Below, piece after piece: positions 24,401-34,510 of a DNA stretch of 64,000 nucleotides. A program made the translations under genes and the position numbers. The stretch comes from Tyto alba (Eukaryota; Chordata; Aves; Strigiformes; Tytonidae), in contig NW_024881316.1 of assembly GCF_018691265.1 (NCBI RefSeq), positions 12,261,319 to 12,325,318 on the forward strand, written 5' to 3'. A model generated the notes under the pieces. The model was not told the DNA's origin and searched no databases. It saw only the letters and a program-made list of their open reading frames with translations. Position 1 is the stretch's first letter. Each line of letters opens with the position of its first letter.

Positions 24401-27400
24401 GTTTTGTCCTTTGTGGCCTTCTAGTTTGAAATTAAGTGAACGGTAACTTCCAGATGAATGCAGTGACTGAAGAAGCAAAACATGCCTTGTGTACTTGGAG
24501 GAGAAAAGAGTTGCCATACATGCCCTATTTGACAGCTCTCCATAGGCTGTGTCTCTTCTATGCATAACTTTTGCAGAGCTATAAAATAAGTACTAAGGAG
24601 CCTCCTAAGAAGTGTGAAACCCTGACTCCTCTGAATTTTCTGAGTTTAAGTGGTGTTAGAATTTCTTCCATAATGTTATATGAAACAAGAGAAGATGCCC
24701 TTGAAAATAGAGAGGAAAAAATTGTTCAGAAACCAGTTTTGAACTGGATTTAATGTGATGGGACAGCCCTGGTATTACCCGAGGACAATATAGGTGCAGT
24801 GAGATTACTGCATCTGCAACCATGCAAATCCAGTTGTAGGACTGGGGATAGGCAGAGAGGTTTTGGGTTTGGCTTCTAGGAGTAAGTTTGGTTCGAGCAT
24901 TTGAAAAAAAGCAGGATATTTTAATTGAAAGACAGTTATAGTTTATGGAAATGGATTAGGAGGCCAGTCCTGTAGGAGGGACCAGCCTCTGGGAAGTATT
25001 TTGGAACTGGCTTTAGATGAGGTCTGAATTCTTTTACTGTAACAAAAACAGTCATTACAGAACTGACTCTGCAAACTCTTTTCTATTGCAGATAGGTTTG
25101 CTGAAGTCAGTATTGCTGTTTTGTTTGATAGGCTCTGTGGTACTGAATAAGTGTTTTTGGGAATCCAGCTCAGATTTTTAATTATTGAGGAGAAATTAGT
25201 TTTTAATTTAAATTCCTGGTTTACTCAGTTGGCTATTAATTTACTCTGTTGCTAAATACTGAAATTAAATGTTAAGATTCTGTTATCTTCATTGTTCTAG
25301 CTGTTGTATTTGTCACCGAGGCATTTTAGTCTGCAACAAAAGTATAAAAAAATCACCGTTGTACCTTTATATTCAGCTTTTTAATATTGCTTTAATTATT
25401 ATATCTATCTTACTCTGCAATGCTGGATGCAGTAATTCTGATTAATTAAAAATATTCCCTTTCAGGTCATTCCCGTTCAGTCCCACAGGCTATTTTACAG
25501 AAATCAGTAGCTTCACCTTTTAAAAGCATTCCCTGTGCATTTGCAAAGTGCAACAGAATTTATGTGCCGAGAATAGTTTCATTCTTCAGTTAGGCCTTAG
25601 GTTTGACCCTATAAAAACTTTTACTCAGGAAAGGCCCAGAATTTCTCCCTTTAAATACTTCAGGAAAAACATAACTGTTTTGTTAAATAAACTTGGCCAT
25701 TTGATAGCGTAAATTAGGGTGGTGATAAAATGTGGAAATTGTTCGAAGGCATCTTGTATAAATTATCGCCTTGGCTGCACTCCTCCAGGAGGTGGCTTTT
25801 ATCTCTGCCTTAACTAGAAATGAAAATTCACCATTACTGCAGAAAATGAAAGCTATCTTTTTAGTCCAGGTTTAGCTAATAAATACTTTATAAATGTTTC
25901 CTGGCATACATTTGTGATCCTGCTGGAAATGCAATGGGGAAGAAGCAGTATCAGAAGAACATGTTGGTAGCTTCAAATTGGGCTATTTGCATAATTTGAG
26001 TTTACGGAGCACTGCTGCTCAAAGGCAAGCACTTGTATTTGGTGTGTGCCTGCTGCTCACACTTAACAGGCCTTTAGGGCCCAGCAGCCAAAAGTAACAG
26101 CAAAATTATAGCTCTGAGGTGCATTATTCATAAAGATATGTCAGAACACAAATGAGCCTTTATGTTCAGGAAATAGAGATTCATCTAAATACTGTCTGCC
26201 ACAGTTGTCTACCCAGTTACTTCTATTTTGTCATGACACTGTTGAAATAAAGTGACAAGGTTTTTAGTTTCTAAAGGCATTTTGCTCAGCACATAATAAC
26301 CAAGACACAACATTGCTTTATACATTTTAGTAGCAAAAGAGCTGTATGCCCATGCCTTGCTCATGTTGTAAGCATGATTTTCCAACTCATCAGTAATGAC
26401 AAGCAATCCTGTTTTAATAGAAATTGTCAGTGGATCACCTTTGTTCTAAGCAGAAATAGGAGATCATCCATGTGGCAGTTAGAGCAGTTGCTCTTAAGAA
26501 AATGGCATAGTAGCAAAACATTTAACACCACTTTAGCCAAGTCTACCTCCTCAACCCTCCCCAAAAGGCCAAAACTATTAAAATAGAGAGGCAGACTTGT
26601 TTAATTGTGAAACTTTTTTCATGCTACCAGCCCAGTGGCTGCATATCAGAGTGATCTCATAGACAAGGATGTAAGGCTCTTTTTCTAGAAAGCAAAATGA
26701 ATTTCAAAATACTCCTGTAACATTACTAATTTTTATATATTTCTGATGTAAACTATCCAAAGACATGTGACAGAGTACAGCTTGCATTTGTGACACCACG
26801 ATGTTTTTGTTCTAAATAGAATGGGACTGGAAGCTCTGGTAGAGTCTTATGCCTTCTGGAGACCTTCACTGAGGACACTTACATTTGAAGATATACCTGG
26901 GATACCCAAACAAGGTAACTGTCTTCTTTGTGTTCTTTCAAAACAAAAATGCATGAAGATTAAGTTTTGCCCATCATGTCTTGCAAAAGTCTAGGTAAGC
27001 ATGTCACAGAGAAAAATCAACCAACCAACCCCAGTGCAGGCCATCACCTCTCATTACAGTTATTCTAAGTTAGAAAATTAATGCTAACTTAACCATTGTG
27101 GCAATAAAAATGTTAGGTTGTAAAGATAAATCAGATCACATGTGGAAGAGAATGACAGTTATTTAAGGATGCAGTAACCTATGACTTATCATTATGCTCT
27201 GGCTAGATACACAAGGTAGAGATCATTTATAGATGACTTGCATTGTACCTGTCCAAACTCTAGTGTAGGAATTGTGTGTTTAAGAGGAAAAAAAAAAATG
27301 AGAGAAGAAATGTCCTCTTAAGTAATGAATAAATAGTAGCAAGCTTGAGTTTCTTCCTTGGAAAGCCTTCTCAATTCTTAAAGACCTAAAAATTGTTCAG

Positions 27401-30124
27401 TAAAAGTCCCAACAAACTCTGTCTGCATCCTAGAGCTTGAAAAAACAGACCACTTCTCCATTTTGTTTTTTCCTGCTCCCCAGTCTGTAACCTCTTGGTT
27501 CCACTTTCCCCGTTGTACAGGTAGTGCTGTGAGGCAGAGATAATTAAATGGCCTGTTTGGACAGAGGGGAGTCTCTGTACTCTTTCCCGAGTTCCTTTAT
27601 TTCCAAAGTACCCCAATGCCTATAGAAAACTTCTCAGACTTTTCCCAACTGAATCAGACCTACTGTTCCTGATTCTTTACAGTTCCTGCTATCAAATTTA
27701 CAAACATCCTGCCTGTTTTCTTGATAATGTATTGCAAAGTCATTAAGCGTCTTCAGAGCAAAAATCCAGAAAATACAGAAATACACAGAAATCCCTTTTG
27801 TCAACTTTTCCTTAGCCCAAACCTTTGAGAGATCTTGAGCATCAGTGCTTGATGTGGGCAATTAAAGGAGTTTTTCTTCCAAATCATAGGTACATTGGAT
27901 GAGGTTTGGCAGAGTTTTGGGCAGAGCGTGGAGGTGAGGGTTGGTCTTCATAAAAAAGGCCTGGAATGAGAAGTCGGCATCGGACCTGAAATGCCTTGTC
28001 AGACCACATAAGACTGAAAGGCAACTCACTGTGAAGTTAATCTGTCTGGGAGACAGACCAGCTGTATCGCCCTGTTTGAGAGCAGCACTGTTTGAGAGCA
28101 GGGGAACTGCTGCCATGAACTTTCCGCTTCTTTTTCTGCTCTTGCCTGAGGTTAAGGAGCTTGTTGAAGTTACTGTTGATGTTCAGATGATGGGAACTGG
28201 GATCCTTGCAAAATCTTTAGTCATCTATACCTTGGACAATAGGGTGGTTTAGAGACTGGCTGATAGACCCCATTAGAAATTTGTCCTGGTTGTTAATTCT
28301 GGAAGTGCCCATCTTCAGATAATGGAGGTGTTGATGTAGATTGAAAGAAAAATAAGTATACCTTACACCAGGATATCTGGAATGTGACAGTGTCTCATGG
28401 TGCTTTGAGCTTGTGGTGTCTTGTCAACAGAGCAAGAATCAGCAGGCAGAGTTCTCTAATAATATATTTTTCTTTTTACTAGCTCACCTACCACAGAAAC
28501 CTGTTAACTTACTGACAGCACTGTGAAAGGCCCAAATTATTTTTTCTATGCTTGTTTTCTGGGGAGATACAGTCTCTAAGAAAAGGAAGTCTTTCTTGCA
28601 GCTGGGAAACTTTCAGTCCTGAGAAAAGGCTTCACCTGTAGCAAGCAGTGTCTTTTCAGGAGCATTCAGCACTGGTATTTGTCATGTAAAAAGTTCCAAT
28701 ATCAGTAAATGAACAGTTTGCAAACAATTGGCTGCAAACCTAGACCTCCATCTACCTATTCAAGAAATGAAGCAGCTATGCACAGTAGTCAGCCTACACT
28801 TTTCCTGAAGTTGTTCTGAAGTTTTGTTCTCAAGTTTTTTTGGTTTGAAGTTGGAAGTTTTTTGTTCTCAAGTTTTGTTCTGAAAGTTTGTTCTCATGTT
28901 GTGAACTTTCCTGAAGCTGTTGAACTGTGGAAGCCTCTATCGTTTGAGCTAAGTAGCCGGTTCCTCAGCTGGTGCTCTGACAGTGACAGTCAGGCACAGA
29001 GTGCTTGAAGCACGCTCTGGAGTATAGCAAGAGCATAGACAACACAAAATTCGTTGTTTTGAAGGTGGCATCCTGTGATGCGGTACTCGGCTACATCTTA
29101 GCTGCCATGCAATTTCCTTCCAGTGTCAAAGAGCAGTTAGCCTTTTGGGCAGGAGCTCTAAGTATTGATTGCAAAAGCATAACTTACTTTCTGTTTCTTG
29201 GTCAGGTTGTTTCTTTAAAAGTGTGCGTGTGCCATACACTCAACCCCTCACCCTCCACTAATGTATGAACAACATTTTTTGAATTAATTTGGGTCATGCT
29301 TCATGCCAAGGGTTATTATAAAAGACAGAGGTCTTGATCTGTCAGCTAGGAAGTGAACTTTTCCCCATGTGCTTCTTACACTGTAATATTCTCTTCCAGG
29401 AAATGCAGGTTCCTCTACTTTACTCCAGGGATCTGGCAGTGGAGTGCCATCTACCCACCCTCACCTCTTGCCGGGTTCCCCTTGCTCATCTCCAGCCTTC
29501 CACCTCAGTCCCAACACTAGCCAGCTCTGTAGCCTTGCTCCAGCTGACTACACAGCTTGTGCCCGCTCAGGTTTGACCCTGAACAGATACAGCACTTCTT
29601 TGGCTGAAACCTACAACAGGCTCACAAACCAAACCAGCGAGACGTTTGCACCCCCGAGGACTCCCTCCTATGTCGGTGTGTCGAGTAGCACAACTGTGAA
29701 TATGTCAATGAGTGGCAATGATGGGGATGCATTCAGCTGCCCGCAGACTGGCTTGTCCATGCAGATTTCAGGGATGTCTCCACAGCTCCAGTACATCATG
29801 CCATCCCCATCCAGCAATGCCTTTACCACTAACCAAACCCACCAAGGCTCCTACAACACGTTTAGACTGCACAGTCCCTGTGCGCTCTATGGATATAACT
29901 TTTCGACATCCCCTAAACTGGCTGCCAGTCCTGAGAAAATCGTTTCTTCCCAAGGAAGTTTCTTGGGGTCCTCGCCAAGTGGAACCATGACGGATCGGCA
30001 GATGTTGCCCCCCGTGGAAGGAGTGCACTTACTTAGCAGTGGGGGGCAGCAGAATTTCTTTGACTCTAGGACCCTAGGAAGCTTAACACTCTCATCTTCT
30101 CAAGTGTCTGCACATATGGTTTGA
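9524..30124 (+). CDS. TBX18: T-box transcription factor TBX18 (eight coding exons, 609 aa)
   Basis: TBX18 is a sequence-specific DNA-binding factor of the Tbx1 subfamily, acting mainly as a repressor. In vertebrates it patterns the sinus node, epicardium, ureter mesenchyme and anterior half-somites. Coding joins: 9524-9842, 10538-10721, 12290-12391, 15245-15416, 21728-21895, 23082-23146, 26820-26914, 29400-30124. The sum is 1830 bases, 609 residues plus TGA; from memory the human protein is 607. Visible parts: eh1 motif FSVEALIG at residues 20-27 (Groucho recruitment), a 19-residue Gln/His tract (31-49), basic signal PKRRKL (53-58), ten Ala (81-90), T-box at about 143-337 including [12 protein letters not shown] and [12 protein letters not shown], and a Ser/Thr/Pro-rich C-terminus ending SAHMV. 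The start ATG is in good context (G at -3 and +4) and matches the family N-terminus. All introns are GT-AG and no disabling change is seen. TBX15 and TBX22 were excluded by the N- and C-terminal sequences. Confidence 0.98.
10538..10721 (+). CDS. TBX18: TBX18 coding exon 2
   Basis: The acceptor CTCTCCGCAG and donor AAG|GTAACG fit consensus. The exon encodes the Gly/Ser/Pro-rich linker (SPGGSPKGS) and the beginning of the T-box ([19 protein letters not shown]). The Arg-168 codon is split across the junction. Intron 2 (10722-12289) begins with C-rich runs near 10805-10840 and otherwise shows unique AT-rich sequence, with a T run at about 11582-11606. Confidence 0.96.
12290..12391 (+). CDS. TBX18: TBX18 coding exon 3
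   Basis: It encodes the T-box segment starting [14 protein letters not shown] and ending DNKRY, including the family signature around [12 protein letters not shown]. The acceptor TGTGTTCAG and donor CAG|GTATGG are used. Intron 3 (12392-15244, 2.85 kb) shows no recognised repeat family or RNA gene. Confidence 0.97.
15245..15416 (+). CDS. TBX18: TBX18 coding exon 4
   Basis: It encodes the T-box core from the split Arg codon through [15 protein letters not shown] to NNELDDQGH. It ends in phase 0 at CAT|GTAAGT. Intron 4 (15417-21727, 6.3 kb) is the largest. It contains poly-T at about 21469-21496 and a possible DNA-transposon fossil near 20635-20755; the remainder looks unique. Confidence 0.97.
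20635..20755. mobile_element. Possible mariner/pogo-type MITE fossil in intron 4
   Basis: The motif TTATCCA recurs three times (about 20635, 20650 and 20714). A perfect 10-bp inverted repeat, ATCCAAATGA (20716-20725) and TCATTTGGAT (20743-20752), lies at the right side. Repeated TTATCC-type sequence is reminiscent of Tigger/pogo-like non-autonomous elements. No coding remnant is present and the family assignment is weak. Confidence 0.3.
21469..21496. repeat. Poly-T run in intron 4
   Basis: A T homopolymer of about 28 bases lies 230 bp upstream of coding exon 5. It is too far from the acceptor to be its polypyrimidine tract. Confidence 0.9.
21728..21895 (+). CDS. TBX18: TBX18 coding exon 5
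   Basis: It encodes 56 complete codons of the T-box ([15 protein letters not shown] through [11 protein letters not shown]), phase 0 at both ends. The acceptor is CTGCATAG and the donor is [17 protein letters not shown] and TVTAYQNQ are T-box signature sequences. Intron 5 (21896-23081) has a T run near 22685-22701 and no recognised feature otherwise. Confidence 0.97.
23082..23146 (+). CDS. TBX18: TBX18 coding exon 6
   Basis: This short exon (65 bases) encodes the C-terminal T-box helix region, [29 protein letters not shown] is the family hallmark that inserts into the minor groove. The donor is CAG|GTAGGT. It was located by homology and splice phase because it is too short to appear as an independent reading frame. 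Confidence 0.97.
23595..23765. repeat. Self-complementary, tRNA-promoter-like old SINE fragment (intron 6)
   Basis: GTGGCCTAGTG...CTTGCCTAGGAGGTGGGAGACCTGGGTTCAAGT resembles the tRNA-related head of an old SINE, with GGTTCAAGT in the B-box position. The downstream TTGGGTGAATGC...CCTACTAGGC partly reads as the reverse complement of the first half, so the whole could fold back. It is either a foldback SINE/MITE or two head-to-head SINE fragments. It is diverged, and no functional tRNA is present. Confidence 0.5.
26820..26914 (+). CDS. TBX18: TBX18 coding exon 7
   Basis: It encodes the segment just after the T-box ([20 protein letters not shown] through PGIPKQ), which is characteristic of TBX18/TBX15. 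The acceptor is TAAATAG and the donor is CAAG|GTAACT. The preceding intron 6 (23147-26819) holds the SINE-like fragment near 23600-23760 and otherwise unique sequence. Confidence 0.96.
27500..27612 (-). mobile_element. MIR-type SINE fragment, reverse orientation (intron 7)
   Basis: TTCCCCGTTGTACAGGTAGTG, GAGGCAGAGATAATTAAATGGCC and GGACAGAGGGGAGTCTCTG follow the order of the reverse complement of the MIR core. That core carries the CCCCATTTTACAG, GAGGCACAGAG and AAGGTCACACAG motifs. The copy is diverged, as expected for an element that amplified before amniote radiations. Confidence 0.6.
28812..28900. repeat. Short imperfect tandem repeat TTGTTCTSAAG (five copies)
   Basis: TTGTTCTGAAG/TTGTTCTCAAG units occur at about 28812, 28824, 28862, 28876 and 28889 with uneven spacing. 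This is simple intronic minisatellite-like sequence in intron 7. Confidence 0.8.
29400..30124 (+). CDS. TBX18: TBX18 coding exon 8 (terminal)
   Basis: The acceptor CTCTTCCAG joins codon 369. The exon encodes residues 369-609, the long Ser/Thr/Pro/Gln-rich C-terminal region. It includes [54 protein letters not shown] and the terminal [16 protein letters not shown] before TGA at 30122-30124. This region carries no named domain but is strongly conserved in TBX18 and distinguishes it from TBX15 and TBX22. Intron 7 (26915-29399) contains a MIR fragment and a small tandem repeat. Confidence 0.98.
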
Positions 30125-33100
30125 TGAAGCCTTTAAGTAAAAGTACAGTATGTTTGGTGTCTACAATGTATTTCTTTTGGAATATGAAAGGACACTCGAT
30201 GTAGCTTGTAAAGTGTGTGTATATATAATATGAGAGGAAGTTTCACTGAATTTTTGACTTGCTTGTGGCCAGATTATTCTCCTATTTTGAGTTACACAGA
30301 GTTTGCAGCAGCGCAGACTGCTTTAGTTTTCTGGTATAATACACTTAGTTGTACAACACTTTGGGACATATGCAACAAATTAAGTAAGACTTCCTCCCCT
30401 TTCCCCCTCCTCTGTTCTAACCCCTTTAAAGAATGAAATGACACTTGGAGTATTAAACAACACAAACAAGCCCACTTACATTTCCTATAGTACTAGTGAG
30501 TTTTTTTAAAACATTCATACAATGATAAGCTGATGCACCAGAGGCATTTTACAAGTTTCTTCTCTGTTATAAGGGATATGAAGGGTATTTGGACTTTTAA
30601 GTGTTAAGCATCAAGAATCCAGCCTAAAATAGAAGTTTAGCTAATGGATTATTTATGAAGTAAACAGAAAGATTAGTTTGCCTTCTCGTGATATGCTGGT
30701 TTTAGCTTATCAATGGCACAGCGTTCTCACTAGGATTTTTTTTTTTTTTTTTTTTTTTTTTATTTCAGCATTAATTTAGATTTATGATTAGGTATTTGAA
30801 GACAAACAATGCATATTGGAATTGTGGTGATAGGAGTAATTTAAACTAACAGCAGAAGAAGCAGTACTCCTTGGTACAGAATGAACTTTGGAGTGCTTAA
30901 TTTCTGTCAGAGGAAGGGCTTGATGCATTTTTTTCCTCCATAAATATTGCCTGTAAGACATTTACTGGACAGTAGGATATTCTAATGTATCTTTGTTTTT
31001 GTATTTTTACTTTTTTAAAGGAAAATGCAGGTTTGATTTAGGGAAAAAAAAAAAAAAAAAAAAAAAGGCTAGCAGGATGAAAAATTCCATTATTGGTTTT
31101 ACCCGTTTGTGTGTGTTGTGTTTTGGGTTTGGAGTTTTTTTTTTGTTTTTAATAAGGGCAAAAAGTCCACCATTCTCAGTATCTCATAAATACAGTGCCT
31201 GTATCAATTAGGCAGATGACCCAGTTTGCCCGCAGATGTTTCTGGAAGCAGAACTTCATTGTAGCTGCCTCCCTGCTGCTCTGTTTCTCAGTCAGTTATT
31301 GCCCTGGAATTGGAGAGGTTCCCTTCATTCCCAGCTCTGGTTTTAAATGGCACTTGTAAGAATGCAGGTCGCAACCTGCTCCCGAACAGGCTTCCCCAGA
31401 GTGACAAGGACACAGGGAGACACTTGGCGTGGTGAAATTCCTGCCCTCACCTGCACCTGCACAGCCCCGGTGCGCATCAGTCCTGCTGCGAAAGCTGCCT
31501 CTCTGAGCAGCAGAGGTTGTGGAACAGATGTTAATGCTCAAGAGAACGGGTGGTCTTCAACAGTATGCTAAGCCTCCTATATATTGTGCAGGTGATGTAA
31601 AAGCATTATAAAGTGGGTACAAATGTGGTTGAAAATGCTTCCCTGGTCAGCATTGAAGGAGAATAAGGCCTTGCAGATTTTACATTTTTCTCTGTTAGAT
31701 TTTTTTGGTGAAGTTGGATTGTTGTGTTTCTCAAGTGTTCCTGTGTCTTTTCTGGCGAACAGTGGACTTAACCACTCCCACTTTAAGAAAGACTCAGTGC
31801 AGCTAATATTTCTTCAGTGGGGCAGAGATAATGCATGCAGAAACAGCCCTCTCACTATCTCCTCTTATTATTTGGGAATAGAAGAGAAACCACAGCAGTC
31901 TTTAAGCCTGTGCCTGCAGAAGGCTTTATTTCTATTAGTTCCATATTTGTTTATGTTAAAGAAGACATGTAGAAATATCTCATTCAAAGCCGGAAAGATA
32001 GGAGGATGCAATTGAGGAGATGTGGGTTTGCTTCTTTGCCGTATCAAACTTCCCAAGTGACCTTGGGTAATTTACTCAGCCTCTCTGTATCTAATTTTTT
32101 TTTTTCCTTCTGTAAAATGTCATAATAGCACTTCTCTGCCTCACAGGAAACAGTGACAGTACATTGAAAATGAAAATCATCTTTACATCTGCTGTGGACA
32201 GTACCTTACGGATGAATGGCTAGGTCGTGTTCATATATGAGGATAACAAAGAGCATTTGTGTACTTCAGGTCTGTCTCTAGTTTTGGCCTTGTAGTGTCC
32301 TTTGAGGCAGACCTCTTAGCAAAAACCTGCAATGCTAAAAAGACTATTCAGAAACCTCACACTAATGATATGTGAAGTGGTTCTAAGGTATGTAGGAGAT
32401 GGGCAAATTTTCAGTTATGTAAATTGTCATAGCTCTGTTGGTTTAAATTAACAGGAAACTTGTGTATAGTGATTCCTGCTCTAGCCAAATGTTGCAGTTG
32501 GGCAAATCTTTAAATGGGAAGAATGGTACAATTCATCTTTTTCAGTTATTCTGTAATTAATTGAACAAGGATAAAGATAATTATCAATGTCATCTTAAGG
32601 GCTGTGACTAAGTAGAAATGTGGAAGAGCTAAATCATGCGTGTTCCTACAAGGGGAAGAAAATGGGTTGTGCATGGATGTTCATGGAGGTGTTCCTGGCA
32701 AGAGTATGTACTTTATCGTCTGGGAATTTTTTAGAACTGGTCTCTTATTTTTCCTCAAATTATTCTTATCATATAACCACACAATATTGTTTGAAACATT
32801 TGTTCCTTAAAATTTGAGTCATATTGTAAATACTTACTGGTGTGTCATTGTGAAAAGACTAGCTTTTTATCAATATAGTAAATGCTCTATATGCATTATA
32901 TCTATAATTCTATATCTGTATTTTACAAAAATGCCACAGAAAATATATTAAAGTGTGTATTCAAACACTTTTTACTACATTTGGAAAATTGAGGGAGTTG
33001 GGCCTTTTTTTTTTCCCTCTACAACTTCAGCAAGACCAAAGGAAGTGACTCTAAGGTAAGCTCTGAAATTCAAAGACTTAATACAACAAGCGGCAACAAT

Positions 33101-33620
33101 CCAACTAGTTCACAATTCTTACATGGTTCACTTTAACCAACTGCTGTTGAACCTGTCTGTTATTTGTGTGCAACAGTCACAACAGATGTTGGGTACAAGG
33201 CGATGCTGAGGCTTCCAGCAGAACTGTGAGGTTTTTGTGTGAGAAAAAGGGACCGAGCAGCTTGCCGGCTTCATTAGCCAGTGACGGAGCTTTGCTGGTT
33301 CCTCGTAGCTCAGGTCATGCCAGCTGCCAGGACCAGTTCAGCTGCCCCAGAGCAGCCAGATCTGGGAAGCTGGCATTTCCATGTGACCAGGTGCTTGAGC
33401 AGGAGCTTGGTACCCTGTGTTTGTGCTCTTTGGCCATTCCCTCTCTGTTCTGCTTATTCTAAATGCAAAAATCTATTGATTCTTAAGGCACAATTTACAA
33501 CCTATAAGCAGCTGGACATACTGTTACTCAGCAATGAGCAACATTTCTACCCCTAGAAATACTGCTATGCGTGGTGGCCTTACTTGCTATTGTACTGTAA
33601 TAAATGATTCCATGTGATGT
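30125..33620 (+). other. TBX18: Presumed TBX18 3' UTR and candidate polyadenylation signals
   Basis: AT-rich sequence follows the stop codon with many ATTTA-type elements, a T run (30736-30761), a 23-A run (31044-31066) and a MIR SINE. Candidate polyadenylation signals are ATTAAA at 30452-30457, ATTAAA at 32947-32952 and AATAAA at 33599-33604. The last is followed by GT-rich sequence (ATGTGATGTAGGG). TBX18 transcripts generally have a UTR of several kilobases, so one of the two distal signals is favoured. The true end is not provable from sequence. Confidence 0.4.
32005..32152 (+). mobile_element. MIR SINE in the TBX18 3' UTR
   Basis: The order GTGGGTTTGC, AAGTGACCTTGGGTAATTTA, CTCAGCCTCTCTGTATCT, CTTCTGTAAAATG, TAATAGCAC and CTGCCTCACAGG follows the MIR core plus tail, in the sense orientation. 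A T run (about 32095-32105) interrupts it. The fit is clear despite divergence. Confidence 0.8.
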
Positions 33621-34049
33621 AGGGCACAGGGCCTGAAAATCTGATTACTTTAGAGACTAGGGTTTCGTAGTCACTTAACACCAGCATTGTTGCAAATGAC
33701 CAGAATTAGGGCAAGAGAAGTAGGCATGAAATCCTTGATCATAAATATCAGGCCTCGAGAGAGAATGAGAGCTTCTGTTTTTAATAAGAGAAGAAGCCTT
33801 TTCTGGAATAGCACAGTCGGACTCTGAAAGGGCTCATTTCTGCTTCAGCAGAAGACAACAGGAGAAACTTTAAAATCATGGACAGTGTTGGCATTAAGTC
33901 TGCACCATGAGCAGTTAAACAGGAGGAATTTAAATCATCATCAGAAGTAGCTCACAGGTTCTGTGGAAATGTTTTTTCTGTAAAGATAACTAGTTAGTCT
34001 GTATAGTAGTGTGTTTAAAAAGGCTGAAGAGTAGCTACTCTCAGAGGTT

Positions 34050-34510
34050 TATGTGCCAGCTTCACTGAAGAAATTACTATTTGGTTGCACTTTTCTGAAT
34101 ATGCTGTCAAACTCGCATGGTATTAATGTTTAAGTTTACTTCGAAGTCCAAGTTTTAATAACTGCAATTTATCATAATGAGGTAATGGTTAGTCTGTGGG
34201 CTGACTGTACTTCAGCTGACAAAATACATTGGCTTCTCAGCTGAACTCTTCATTAATGTGATCTTCAGATTCAATATTCTGCCTTGTGTTTAACACAAAG
34301 TTGTTGATATGTCAATTTAATATATGCAAAACTGCAGGAAAAATCATGTTTTGCCTTATGTTTTACCACATTCTTCAGTTACCCTGTTAATTCAAAACAC
34401 CGACATGCCAAGATGACGCGCTTTTAAGAGGTGATGACTTGCTTCATTAGGAAATTAAATTTCTAGAGAATTCAGCTTGCTTTAAATGCTTTTTGTCAAT
34501 GCTGTTATGT
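34050..34510. promoter_or_regulatory. Candidate conserved non-coding element downstream of TBX18
   Basis: This is unique sequence rich in TAAT/ATTA cores (GTATTAATG, TTCATTAATGTG, GTTAATTC, CATTAGGAAATTAAATTTC). It has retained CpG in an otherwise CpG-poor region (CACCGACATG, ATGACGCGC). It contains no open frame or repeat. Enhancer function is inferred from texture only. Confidence 0.35.

Noticed and set aside
29712..29990. 92-codon frame inside TBX18 exon 8 in another phase
   Set aside because: It is a shadow frame. The TBX18 phase is conserved through the whole exon to the family C-terminus.
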